Source of the DNA: Hymenobacter sp. APR13
GTDB taxonomy: Bacteria; Bacteroidota; Bacteroidia; Cytophagales; Hymenobacteraceae
Reading direction: 5' to 3'
NCBI RefSeq assembly: GCF_000737515.1
Contig: NZ_CP006587.1
Span: forward strand, 744,001 to 808,000
Length of the DNA: 64,000 bases
Shown: one piece after another, positions 7,255 to 15,609 of the stretch
How positions within the stretch are numbered: the stretch's first letter is position 1
Layout: every line of letters begins with the position of its first letter
Notes under the pieces: generated by a model
Seen by the model: the letters and a program-made list of their open reading frames with translations, nothing else
Database searches by the model: none
Told to the model about the DNA's origin: nothing
Translations under genes and position numbers: made by a program

Positions 7255-9843
7255 CTACTTGCCCAACGACACCATATTGGTCAAGAGACGGTAGGCGCCC
7301 GGCACGCCGGCGGGCAGCTCGCGGAAGAGCGAGAGGCCGGTGTAGATGTAGTGGCCTTTGCCGTAATCGGCGACGAGGATGGCGCTTTCCTTGGCTTTCT
7401 CGCCGGGGTCGTTGCTGCTCAGCACGGTCTGGTACTTGGGGTCCCACTGGCTGGGGTAGTAGAGGCCCTGCTCCTGCACCCAGCCCTCGAAATCCTTGCT
7501 CGTGATTTTGTTGGGCGTATTGAGCAGGGGCTGCGTGGGGTTGAGGAAGGTAACGGGGGCGTTTTCCACCGTCACCCGGTCGTTGGAGAGCGTGAGCGGG
7601 TAGGGGCCGATTTGCGGCAGCACGGTGCCGCGGCTCACCGCATACTGCACCACTAGGTTGCCGCCCTGCTCCACGTAGCGCAGCAGCGTGGGCTGCAGGG
7701 TTTTGAGGCGGTCGAGGGTGTTGTAGGCGCGCACGCCCAGCACCACGGCGTCGAAGCGGCGCAGGTTCTGCTCGGTGAGGTCTTCGGGCTTGAGCAGGGT
7801 TACGGTGTAGCCGATCTGGCGCAACGCGTCGGGCACCTCGTCGCCGGCCCCCATCAGGTAGCCGATTTCCTGGCCTTTGCGCTTGAGGTCCAGCTTTACC
7901 AGCGGGGCCACGGCTTCAGGGAACAGGGTTTGGGTGGGAATGTGGGTGTAGGCAATGGTCTGGTAGCCGCGCGAGTACGCCTGGCCGTCCACGGTAGCCA
8001 CGGCCCGCAGCTCCGATTTTCCTTCCGCGGCGCCCGCGCCGGGCTGCACCCGGAACTGCACGGTCTGCTCGGCGTCTTTGGCGGCCAGCTCGAACGGAAT
8101 GCTGGCGGGCTCGGACGTCCAGCCTTTGGGCAGGTTCAAAGCCAGGGCACCTTTTACGCCCGCCTTGCCGGCGCGCAGCATCACGGGAACGGTTTTGGGC
8201 TGGTTATCGGCAAACACGTAGGCGTGGCCGCCCACGTTTACCATCACCGGCGGCACCACCGTCAGCGGGCGGTACTTCTCCCCTTCCACCGGGTCGGTGC
8301 TTTTGTATTGAAGAGGCTTGGTGTAGTACAGCGGCACTCTATCTACTTCTACGGCAAACAGGACCTCATTTACAGGCAGGTTTTCGGGGCGGCCGAGCAC
8401 TTCCCGTTTTTCTATCCGCTGCCCCCTATGCGGATGCTCCGGCCAGGAAAATTCTTCCACAACTTCTGGCACCTTGTACATACCTGTTGTCCCGGCTTCG
8501 CGTAGCCAGTACGGCTGTGATACTGACTGCTTGGTTGGAATGGTGATAAATGCTTTTTTCAGAAAGGGCTTGCCGCTGCTCAACTGCTCGTTCACCTCCT
8601 GCTTAGCCATATTTCCCACCGTTGGGAAGCCGAAATCAATAGCCGGAACTTCCAGCCATTTTACCTTCACAGGTACTGCCGAACGGTTTAAAGCTTCAAT
8701 AGCTATATCCAGTTTTCCATCGGGCGTGGCGGTGGTTTCCTGCGAAATGGCAGTCAGATTTAGCCCCAGACAGCCATATATCAGCTCATCAATTTCTTCG
8801 CGTTTTTCGTCATCCCAGAATCCTGCTTCTTTCGGTAGCTTCTCTAGCGCCACCCGCACCTTCAGCAACCCCGCCACACTCGCCGACGGATTGGCCGGGT
8901 CGTACTTGCGAATCACCTCATCAATCATCTTCCCGATGGCCGCGCCGCCGGGCACCCGGTTCCAGGTCAAGTCCACGCCCTCGAACAGGTCGGTGGTGGC
9001 CTTGTCGCCTTTCAGGGGCTGGAAGTATTCCAGAGCCTCACCGCGCTGGGCGCTGCTGCCGAAGCCCTGGCTGCGGTGCTGGGAGCGGCTGCGGGCGGCA
9101 ATTTCGCCGTAGCTCTGCCCTAGCAGCGGGTTGTAGCCGCCGGCATCCAGCTTCAGGTACTGGCTCATGTCCTCACCGGCCTTCACGAAAAAGCTGCCGG
9201 TGTTCCAGAGCAGGCGCTTGGCCTGCCAGGGCTGCACGTATTGCAGCTGCTCGGGGAAGCGCTTGGGGTCGGCGGCGGCCGAGAAGGCCTCGATGGCCAA
9301 CATGGCCGAGGCCGTGTGGTGGCCGTGGCCGGCCCGGGCGTCGGGCGGGAAGCGGGTAATCATCACGTCGGGGCGGCGCTGCCGGATGACCCATACCATA
9401 TCGGCCAGCACCTGCTCCTTGTCCCAAATGGTGAAGGTTTCCTCGGGCGTTTTCGAGAAGCCGAAGTCGTTGGCGCGGGTGAAGAACTGCCGGCCCCCAT
9501 CGATGCGGCGGGCCGCCAGCAGCTCCTGCGTCCGGATGACGCCCAGCCCCTCGCGCAGCTCCGGGCCGATGAGGTTCTGGCCGCCGTCGCCGCGGGTGCA
9601 GCTCAGGTAGCCGGTTTCCACGAGGCGGCCGTTGGCGAGGTAGGCAATCAGGCGGGTGTTTTCGTCGTCGGGGTGGGCGGCCACGTACAGGGCCGAGCCC
9701 AGCACGTTCAGCTTCTTCAGCCCCAGCAGAATTTCACTGGACGACCAGTTTTTGGGGGCCTGGGCGGCGGCTGTGCCGATTAGTAATGAGGAATTAGTAA
9801 GTAGGAATGCCGACAGGACGGCGCGGAACAGGCGAGTACGCAT
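7255..9843 (-). CDS. PIG-L family deacetylase, large secreted form
   Basis: This 862-residue protein begins with a signal peptide (to about residue 28, TAAAQA). The N-terminal domain has the PIG-L/LmbE zinc motif AHPDDEN at residues 56-62 and the second metal-binding segment GHGHHTASA near 172-180. These enzymes remove N-acetyl groups from GlcNAc-type substrates. The remaining 550 or so residues include beta-sandwich-like segments and a C-terminal domain with VVLGVRAYNT and a GNLVVQYAV motif, resembling a ThuA or glutamine-amidotransferase-like fold. The location is likely periplasm or cell surface. It lies 106 bp upstream of the 43-residue gene and symporter on the same strand, suggesting that liberated sugars or amines might be imported by that transporter. 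That link is inference. Confidence 0.9.
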   Translation of the reverse strand: MRTRLFRAVLSAFLLTNSSLLIGTAAAQAPKNWSSSEILLGLKKLNVLGSALYVAAHPDDENTRLIAYLANGRLVETGYLSCTRGDGGQNLIGPELREGLGVIRTQELLAARRIDGGRQFFTRANDFGFSKTPEETFTIWDKEQVLADMVWVIRQRRPDVMITRFPPDARAGHGHHTASAMLAIEAFSAAADPKRFPEQLQYVQPWQAKRLLWNTGSFFVKAGEDMSQYLKLDAGGYNPLLGQSYGEIAARSRSQHRSQGFGSSAQRGEALEYFQPLKGDKATTDLFEGVDLTWNRVPGGAAIGKMIDEVIRKYDPANPSASVAGLLKVRVALEKLPKEAGFWDDEKREEIDELIYGCLGLNLTAISQETTATPDGKLDIAIEALNRSAVPVKVKWLEVPAIDFGFPTVGNMAKQEVNEQLSSGKPFLKKAFITIPTKQSVSQPYWLREAGTTGMYKVPEVVEEFSWPEHPHRGQRIEKREVLGRPENLPVNEVLFAVEVDRVPLYYTKPLQYKSTDPVEGEKYRPLTVVPPVMVNVGGHAYVFADNQPKTVPVMLRAGKAGVKGALALNLPKGWTSEPASIPFELAAKDAEQTVQFRVQPGAGAAEGKSELRAVATVDGQAYSRGYQTIAYTHIPTQTLFPEAVAPLVKLDLKRKGQEIGYLMGAGDEVPDALRQIGYTVTLLKPEDLTEQNLRRFDAVVLGVRAYNTLDRLKTLQPTLLRYVEQGGNLVVQYAVSRGTVLPQIGPYPLTLSNDRVTVENAPVTFLNPTQPLLNTPNKITSKDFEGWVQEQGLYYPSQWDPKYQTVLSSNDPGEKAKESAILVADYGKGHYIYTGLSLFRELPAGVPGAYRLLTNMVSLGK

Positions 9844-9910
9844 ATAGTAGGGCAGCTTGAGGGCGTGAAGATAAGCCGCCCCGGCCGACCCTGTCCGGGG
9901 AAGCGGAACG

Positions 9911-10022
9911 AGTGGTGCTACGAGTTGCCCGCAGGGCCTCGTGGCACCACTATCGTTGAACGGCGCGGCTGGTTGTCGTTCAACGGTAGTGGTCCTACGA
10001 CTGGAAAAAGTCGTAGGACCAC
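9911..10022. repeat. Compound palindromic repeat (REP-like), copy 1
   Basis: Three consecutive hairpins fill the gap between divergent genes. The first (9911-9951) pairs AGTGGTGCTACGAG with CTCGTGGCACCACT. The middle pairs CGTTGAACG with CGTTCAACG. The third (9988-10022) pairs AGTGGTCCTACGACT with AGTCGTAGGACCAC. The same three-part plan recurs at 35508-35622. No transposase is nearby. Confidence 0.85.
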
Positions 10023-10150
10023 ACCGGCCACTACATCCTCGTGCGTCCGGGCGGGCGGAACTGTGTCTGTGGTGTTGAAGTTGGCAGGTGATGATCGTGA
10101 AGACCCTGCCTGCGTATAGGCCTCTTTTAGTATCCGCTCGCTATCTGCTG

Positions 10151-11791
10151 ATGACGTTTTCCGTTCCTTCCCGCCTGCGCCTGCTGGGCCTGGCCCTGCT
10201 GCTGCCCCTGCTGGGCACGGCTCAGAATGCCGTTTCCACTGCCCCACAACCTGCCGTGCCGCCGCAGCAGTGGTACCTGCTCGACCCGGCCGCCGACGGC
10301 GTGATGGGCGTGAGCGTGCGCAAAACCTACGACGAGCTGCTCAAAAACCGGCCCTCCACGCCCGTAGTGGTGGCCATCATTGATGCCGGCATCGACACGG
10401 CCCACGCCGACCTGCGGCGCCTGCTCTGGACCAACCCGCGCGAAATTGCCGGCAACGGCCTCGACGACGACCAGAATGGCTACGTGGATGACGTGCACGG
10501 CTGGAACTTCCTGGGTGGCGCCGACGGCCGCAACGTAGACGTGGAAACCTACGAGGACACCCGTCTTGTGGCCCGCCTCCGGCCGCTCTACGAGGGCAAA
10601 GCCCGCACCGCCGTGCCCGCCGCCAAGCGCGCCGAATACGACCTGTATCAAAAAGTAAAAAAGACCCAGGCCGACAAGATTGCCGAGAACAAGGAGCAAG
10701 CCGCCTCCCTCGACCAGGCGTACACGCTCAATAAAAAGGGCGCCGACAACCTGCGCGAGGCCCTTGGCCTGGCCCGCCTCGATACGGCCAGCCTGCGCGC
10801 CACCACCCCCACCGACCCCAACCTCTACCGCGCCGCCCTCAGCCTCTACGCCAACCTGCGCTCCGCCGGCTACGCCGATCTGGAGTCGGTGCTGGCGGAT
10901 ATGAAAGAGGGCCTCGACGACAGCCGCAGCCAGTTGGAGTTCAGCCTCAATCCGGCCTTCAACCCACGCGCCAGCATCATCGGCGACGACCCCACCAACA
11001 CCCAGGACCGCCGCTACGGCAACCGAGACAACCACGGCCCCGACCCCATGCACGGCACCCACGTGGCCGGCATCATCGGCGCCGACCGCACCAACCTGCT
11101 CGGCATCCTCGGCATTGCCGACAACGTGCGCCTGATGGCCGTGCGGGCCGTGCCCAACGGCGACGAGCGGGACAAGGACATTGCCAACGCCATCCGCTAC
11201 GCCGTGGATAACGGGGCCAGCATCATCAACATGAGCTTCGGCAAGTACTACTCGCCGCAGCGTGAGGCCGTGGATGCGGCCATGCGCTACGCCGCCACCA
11301 AGGGGGTGCTGCTGGTGCATTCGGCCGGCAACGAAAACGACGACATCGATGTGAACGTGGAGTTTCCGTCGCCGGTGTACCCCGATGGCCAGCCCGTGCC
11401 GAACATGATTACGGTAGGCGCCAGCGCCCGCCTCAACGACCAGCACCTCGTGGCCGACTTCTCCAACTACGGCCGCAAAAACGTGGACGTATTCGCGCCC
11501 GGCAACCAGATCTACTCCACGCTGCCCGGCCAGCAGTACGGCAACAAAAGCGGCACCAGTATGGCCTCGCCGGTGGTGTCGGGCATGGCGGCGGTGCTGA
11601 AATCGTACTTCCCTACCCTCACTGCTGCTGATTTGAAGCGCATCATTCTACAGTCGGCGGTGGTGTACCATACCAAAGTACTTAAGCCCGGCACCCAAAA
11701 AACTGTGGATTTTGCCGAGCTGTCGCGCACTGGTGGCCTCGTGAACCTCTACCGCGCCGTGCAGCTCGCCGCCGCCGAAACGGCAAAGTAG
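10151..11791 (+). CDS. S8 family (subtilisin-like) serine peptidase, secreted
   Basis: The 546-residue protein has a signal peptide (MTFSVPSRLRLLGLALLLPL, then LGTAQ). It also has the complete subtilase triad: Asp78 in IIDAGID, His301 in HGTHVAG and Ser470 in GTSMASP. The Asp-to-His spacing is about 223 residues, far longer than in classical subtilisins. The extra stretch (about residues 130-290) is charged and helical, rich in Lys, Glu and Gln. Such long inserts occur in Bacteroidota S8 enzymes. There is no T9SS tail or prodomain of usual size, so periplasmic action or release by the general pathway is likely. The ATG at 10151 is preferred over 10088 because it begins the signal peptide directly. 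Confidence 0.93.
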   Translation: MTFSVPSRLRLLGLALLLPLLGTAQNAVSTAPQPAVPPQQWYLLDPAADGVMGVSVRKTYDELLKNRPSTPVVVAIIDAGIDTAHADLRRLLWTNPREIAGNGLDDDQNGYVDDVHGWNFLGGADGRNVDVETYEDTRLVARLRPLYEGKARTAVPAAKRAEYDLYQKVKKTQADKIAENKEQAASLDQAYTLNKKGADNLREALGLARLDTASLRATTPTDPNLYRAALSLYANLRSAGYADLESVLADMKEGLDDSRSQLEFSLNPAFNPRASIIGDDPTNTQDRRYGNRDNHGPDPMHGTHVAGIIGADRTNLLGILGIADNVRLMAVRAVPNGDERDKDIANAIRYAVDNGASIINMSFGKYYSPQREAVDAAMRYAATKGVLLVHSAGNENDDIDVNVEFPSPVYPDGQPVPNMITVGASARLNDQHLVADFSNYGRKNVDVFAPGNQIYSTLPGQQYGNKSGTSMASPVVSGMAAVLKSYFPTLTAADLKRIILQSAVVYHTKVLKPGTQKTVDFAELSRTGGLVNLYRAVQLAAAETAK

Positions 11792-11810
11792 GTTCGCCTA
11801 CAGCCATAAT

Positions 11811-11877
11811 TAAGCCCCGTAGCGGCGACAGTTCAGGAAGAGCACTTTCCTGGATCTGTCGCCGTTACGGGGCTTTT
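11811..11877 (+). terminator. Rho-independent terminator after the S8 peptidase
   Basis: AAGCCCCGTA and GCGGCGACAG pair with CTGTCGCCG and ACGGGGCTTTTT around a 24-nt loop that can itself pair (CAGGAA with TTCCTG). It is followed by a T-run. Confidence 0.85.
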
Positions 11878-11914
11878 TGATTGTTGGCGTAGTCACCCAG
11901 CTCTTGCTATGCAG

Positions 11915-12319
11915 TTAGTCGGCTCCGCTGGATAGCCAGCGCCGGACTGGTGGTTCGTTGCCTGCAGGTGTCGCAACCGGTATCGGTATCAGTTGGGTGC
12001 CAGGAGCCGGCCCCCAGGGATTCAGGCCGGGTGTACCAGGCCGCACGGCCAGCAGCATATAGGCCAGCAGATTCACCAGGGGCACCAGCAGCACCAGCGC
12101 GTACCAGCCGCTCAGGTATACATCGTGGAGGCGGCGCACCGAAAGCAACGCCGCCAAAGCCGTGCTTACAGCTAGCACCAGCCCCGCCAGCAGCACTTCA
12201 TACCAAACCTGCGGGGCCGGCAGAAAAGAGGCCGGCAGCAGCGGCACCAAAGCCAGCAGCAGGCGGAGTGCATAGTCGGAGCGGCCCAGGCGGCCCTGCA
12301 AAAAGTCGTACTGTTTCAT
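11915..12319 (-). CDS. DUF805 family membrane protein
   Basis: The 134-residue product has the DUF805 plan. The N-terminal GRLGRSDYALR motif precedes four membrane segments, and RRLHDVYLSGWYAL marks the conserved RRLHD segment between helices. A Pro-rich tail (about residues 95-134) follows. DUF805 proteins are small inner-membrane proteins of unproven function. The gene is divergent from the YitT gene, with a 152-bp gap between the two starts that must hold both promoters. Confidence 0.88.
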   Translation of the reverse strand: MKQYDFLQGRLGRSDYALRLLLALVPLLPASFLPAPQVWYEVLLAGLVLAVSTALAALLSVRRLHDVYLSGWYALVLLVPLVNLLAYMLLAVRPGTPGLNPWGPAPGTQLIPIPVATPAGNEPPVRRWLSSGAD

Positions 12320-12471
12320 AGTGATTTATGGAGTAATAAAGCGGGCCGCTACGTGCTGTGGCCGTGCTGTCGGTTGTTTCCAAAATCCGGGCCAAAACCG
12401 GCGCATTTGTCTGTTTATTCAACGTTTAGGCACCAGGGGCGTATGCTAAAGGACGCTTTAGCCTGCTTCAT

Positions 12472-13452
12472 ATGCTGATACCTCAACTCATTTTCCTGGA
12501 TAAACTACGCAACAAGACCACCCCTGCTGCCCCGCCGGGCAAGCCGAAACGCCGCCTCAAACGGCGCCCGCACCGCACGGCCGCCGCGGCCCGCCGCTGG
12601 TTCCGGCACCACCTGTTCAGCGCCATGTATCTGGCTCTGGGCGTGCTGTCGGCCGCTTTCGGCCTGAAGGCCTTCCTGCTCCCCAACGACTTCATCGATG
12701 GCGGCGTGACGGGCATTTCGCTGCTGGTGCGCCAGCTTACCGGCCTGCCGTTGTCGTTGCTGATTATTGTCATCAACGCGCCGTTTATCGTGATGGCCTA
12801 CTTCCAGATGGGCCGCACGCTGGCCCTGAAGTCGCTGGGCGCTATTCTGGCGCTGGCGGCGGTGCTGCTGGTGGTGTCCTTCCCTACCCTGACGCAGGAC
12901 AAGCTGCTGATTTCTGTTTTCGGGGGCTTCTTCCTCGGGGCCGGCATTGGGCTGGCTATGCGCGGCGGTGGCGTGCTCGATGGCACCGAAATCCTGGCCG
13001 TGTTTCTGAGCAAGAAAACTAGCCTCACCGTCGGCGACATTATCCTGCTCTTCAACATCGGCATATTTGCCGTGGCGGCCTATGTGCTGTCTATCGAAAC
13101 GGCGCTGTACTCCATCTTGGCCTATCTGTCGGCCGCCAAAACCATCGACTTCCTGATTGATGGCATCGAGGAATACACCGGCGTCACCATCATTTCGGGC
13201 CGCTCCGATGCCATCCGGCGCATGATTACCGAGAAGCTGGGCCGCGGTGCCACCGTGTACATGGGCAAGCGCGGCTACGGCACCCACGGCGACCAGCCCA
13301 ATCCCGTCGAAATCGTGTTTACCGTCGTCACCCGCCTAGAACTCTCGCGCCTCAAGGGCGAAATCGACCAGATCGACCGGCAGGCCTTCATCGTGATGCA
13401 CAGCGTGAAAGACACCAAGGGCGGCATGATCAAGAAACGGCCGCTGCACTAA
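12472..13452 (+). CDS. YitT family membrane protein with C-terminal DUF2179 domain
   Basis: This is a 326-residue protein. A basic N-terminal tail (residues 1-45, many Arg and Lys) is followed by five or six membrane segments with the YitT pattern: FLLPNDFIDGGVTGIS, then GMGLAMRGGG-like GIGLAMRGGGVLDGTE. The C-terminal 90 or so residues carry the DUF2179 cytoplasmic domain (GVTIISGRSDAIRRMI, then GYGTHGDQPN). YitT proteins are predicted transporters of unknown substrate, and DUF2179 resembles small ligand-binding domains. The gene is monocistronic and ends just before a 97-bp palindrome. Confidence 0.93.
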   Translation: MLIPQLIFLDKLRNKTTPAAPPGKPKRRLKRRPHRTAAAARRWFRHHLFSAMYLALGVLSAAFGLKAFLLPNDFIDGGVTGISLLVRQLTGLPLSLLIIVINAPFIVMAYFQMGRTLALKSLGAILALAAVLLVVSFPTLTQDKLLISVFGGFFLGAGIGLAMRGGGVLDGTEILAVFLSKKTSLTVGDIILLFNIGIFAVAAYVLSIETALYSILAYLSAAKTIDFLIDGIEEYTGVTIISGRSDAIRRMITEKLGRGATVYMGKRGYGTHGDQPNPVEIVFTVVTRLELSRLKGEIDQIDRQAFIVMHSVKDTKGGMIKKRPLH

Positions 13453-13468
13453 GACTGAGGGGAAAATG

Positions 13469-13565
13469 AACGTCATGCAGAGCGGAGCGAAGCATCTCGC
13501 GTGCTGACATCTGAATAATTACAACGTCAGCACGCGAGATGCTTCGCTCCGCTCTGCATGACGTT
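13469..13565. repeat. GTCATGCAGAGCGGAGCG palindromic element, perfect copy
   Basis: Two perfect 40-bp inverted arms (13469-13508 and 13526-13565) flank a 17-bp AT-rich spacer. The arm core includes GAGCGGAGCGAAGCATCTCGC. Related elements lie at 24078-24410, 27861-27970 and about 39330-39565. The outer end touches the promoter of the MOSC gene. Confidence 0.9.
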
Positions 13566-13593
13566 CTACCATTTCACCTTTGCGTTTCGCGGC

Positions 13594-13601
13594 TACCTTT
13601 G
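13594..13601 (+). promoter_or_regulatory. -7 box for a probable leaderless MOSC transcript
   Basis: TACCTTTG matches TAnnTTTG and lies only 4 bp before the ATG at 13606. Initiation at the usual distance would place the first nucleotide at or within a base or two of the start codon. Confidence 0.6.
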
Positions 13602-13605
13602 CAGT

Positions 13606-14430
13606 ATGGCCGCACCGCTCCTCCTGCAAGACCTCTACATCTACCCCGTCAAGTCGCTGGGCGGCATCCGGGTAACCCAGGCCGAGATAGAGCCGCGCGG
13701 CCTGCGCCACGACCGCCGCTGGCTGCTGGTAGATGAGCGCAACCAGTTCATGACCCAGCGCCAGACGCCCGACATGGCGTTGCTACGGGTGGCGCCGGCC
13801 TACAACGGCTTCCTGCTCACGCACGCCCAGCGGCCCGATCTGCTGCCGCTGTACGTGCCCTTCGAGGCTACGCCCGAGCGCACGCTGTTCGTGACCATCT
13901 GGGACGATATGGTGTTTGCCTGGCGCGGCACCCGCGCCGCCGACGAATGGGTGAGCGAGGCCCTGGGCCGCCCCTGCAAGCTGGTGTACATGTCGGATAT
14001 GGCCCGCCGCGACGTGGAGCCCGACCTCAACCCCGAAGGCCAGCTGGTGAGCTTCGCCGACGGCTACCCCTTCCTGCTCATCGGCCAGAGCGCCCTCGAT
14101 GAACTCAACGGCCGCCTCGCCGAGCCCGTGCCCATGGACCGGTTCCGGCCTAACCTCGTGTTCAGCGGCGGCACCCCGTTCGAGGAAGACACCTGGGCCG
14201 AATTCCAGGTGGGCGACGTGCCGTTCCGGGCCGTGCGCGCCTGCGGCCGGTGCGTGCTCACCACCATCGACCAGCAGTCGGCCGAGAAAAGCGCGGCCGG
14301 CGAGCCGCTGCGCACGTTGGCCACCTACCGCACCCAAGGAAGCAAAGTGATGTTCGGGCAGAACGTGACTGGCCCCGGCCGTGGTCTGCTCCGCGTCGGT
14401 GACACCCTGCAGGTACTAAACCTGAAATAA
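13606..14430 (+). CDS. MOSC domain protein (molybdenum cofactor sulfurase C-terminal type)
   Basis: The 274-residue protein has the MOSC beta-barrel N-terminal domain (LYIYPVKSLGG at residues 10-20, RHDRRWLLVD at 34-43) and the MOSC domain proper. The MOSC part includes RFRPN at 179-183 and the Cys-containing RACGRC at 211-216 followed by LTTID. MOSC proteins bind molybdenum cofactor and act in Moco-dependent reductases such as those for N-hydroxylated compounds. Cys213 or Cys216 is the likely metal-ligand Cys. The ATG at 13606 is preferred over 13558 because the family begins with this beta strand and because the -7 box lies between the two. No electron-transfer ferredoxin domain is fused. 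Confidence 0.92.
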   Translation: MAAPLLLQDLYIYPVKSLGGIRVTQAEIEPRGLRHDRRWLLVDERNQFMTQRQTPDMALLRVAPAYNGFLLTHAQRPDLLPLYVPFEATPERTLFVTIWDDMVFAWRGTRAADEWVSEALGRPCKLVYMSDMARRDVEPDLNPEGQLVSFADGYPFLLIGQSALDELNGRLAEPVPMDRFRPNLVFSGGTPFEEDTWAEFQVGDVPFRAVRACGRCVLTTIDQQSAEKSAAGEPLRTLATYRTQGSKVMFGQNVTGPGRGLLRVGDTLQVLNLK

Positions 14431-14525
14431 GCACGCCTGCCTTATTGCCTGATTTGCTGCCGGAGCCTTTTCGGGCAGCAAAGAGGCAGCATATTGCCGT
14501 TCAGTTATCAGACTATTTTCAGCAG

Positions 14526-14556
14526 TTTGTACATATCCTTGAAATATGTACATTTG
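14526..14556 (+). promoter_or_regulatory. Consensus promoter embedded in an inverted-repeat operator
   Basis: TTTG at 14526-14529, a 19-bp spacer and TACATTTG at 14549-14556 form a full Bacteroidota sigma-A promoter. A perfect 9-bp inverted repeat, TGTACATAT and ATATGTACA with a 7-bp spacer (14528-14552), overlaps both boxes, as expected for a dimeric repressor site. The only gene downstream on this strand is the DUF547 gene at 14736. Confidence 0.7.
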
Positions 14557-14588
14557 CTAATTCTTACGCGTTTTCTTGTGTTTTAAGA

Positions 14589-14625
14589 AGATCAGGCAGG
14601 CTTGTTTTGCTACGCTGTCTGATCT
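14589..14625 (+). other. Leader hairpin upstream of the DUF547 gene
   Basis: AGATCAGGCAG pairs with CTGTCTGATCT around a 15-nt loop. A second hairpin (CGGCATG with CATGCCG, 14669-14686) follows. Both would lie in the roughly 170-nt untranslated leader made from the promoter at 14526-14556. No T-run follows either. Confidence 0.45.
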
Positions 14626-14735
14626 GAATACCGTCATAATACTCTTCCGCGCTACAATCTGCACTACCCGGCATGGCTGCATGCCGGTGGGCCCATGGGC
14701 CGCACACCTGTTGTTCCTCTCCTTACTGCTCCCCT

Positions 14736-15530
14736 ATGACGCGTACGCTCGCCAGCCGGGTTATCGTTCTGCTTCTGATTTTGGCGGGTGCCTTCCCCCA
14801 GGTTGGCGCATCCCAAACCGTTTCCAGCGCCCGGCTGCACGCCCCCTGGGACGAGCTGCTGCACCAATTTGTAACGCCCGAGGGGCTCGTAGACTACCAG
14901 GGATTGCTGGAGCAGGAAGACAAGCTGCTCGACTACCTGCTGGCCCAGCGCAAAGTGTCGCCCGAAGCGGCTGGCTGGTCGGCGGCCGAGCAGGAAGCCT
15001 ACTGGATCAACATCTACAACGCTGCCACCGTGTACATGGTGCTGCAGTATTACCCGCTCAGCAACGTCAACGACATCCGGCTGAAAGGCAAGGTGCACTC
15101 ATTGTGGGAGGCGCCGAGCGTGCAGGTAGGCGGCCAGGAGTACTCGCTCAACCAGATCGAGCGCGAAAAGCTGACGGCGCGCTTTCAGGACCCGCGCCTG
15201 CACTTTGCGCTGGTGCAGGGCGCCATGTCGGGGCCGCAGCTGCTGCCCGAGGCCTACGAGGGCGCGCAGCTGGCCCAGCAGCTGGAGCGCCAGACCCGGC
15301 GCTTCCTCAACGACCCGGCCCGCAATGTGCTGGCGGGCGCCCAGCCCCAGCTGTCCAGCCTGTTCAATTTCTACGCGGCCGAGTTCGGGAGCCGCACGCA
15401 GCTGCTGGAGTTTGTCAACCGCTACGCGCCCATGCCGGTAGCGGCCACCGCTCCAATTGAGTTTCTGCCCTTTAGCTGGGCCCTCAACGACCGGCAGCCG
15501 CTATCGGCTACCCAGGCTCTGCACAAATAA
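14736..15530 (+). CDS. DUF547 domain secreted protein lacking the usual Cys motif
   Basis: The 264-residue protein has a signal peptide (MTRTLASRVIVLLLILAGAF, ending near VGASQ) and the DUF547 domain: EQEAYWINIYNAATVYMV and then HFALVQGAMSGPQLLPEAY. From memory, the family usually has Cys residues in the second block (ALVCxSxSCP-like). Here those positions are Gln and Gly, so a catalytic or structural Cys pair would be missing. The gene sits behind an operator-like promoter and a long structured leader, so it is probably regulated. The start at 14736 is chosen because it begins the signal peptide. Confidence 0.86.
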   Translation: MTRTLASRVIVLLLILAGAFPQVGASQTVSSARLHAPWDELLHQFVTPEGLVDYQGLLEQEDKLLDYLLAQRKVSPEAAGWSAAEQEAYWINIYNAATVYMVLQYYPLSNVNDIRLKGKVHSLWEAPSVQVGGQEYSLNQIEREKLTARFQDPRLHFALVQGAMSGPQLLPEAYEGAQLAQQLERQTRRFLNDPARNVLAGAQPQLSSLFNFYAAEFGSRTQLLEFVNRYAPMPVAATAPIEFLPFSWALNDRQPLSATQALHK

Positions 15531-15609
15531 GCGGGCAAACCACGTCTCTGAGTGCATCTGAAAAGCTGGCCTGTCGTATCAAGGTCAGCTTTTCACTTAT
15601 TTCTGCCTC

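Noticed and set aside
14445..14627. A 60-codon frame in the DUF547 leader
   Set aside because: It overlaps the -33/-7 boxes of a strong promoter and has no signal peptide or domain. A regulatory leader is the better reading.
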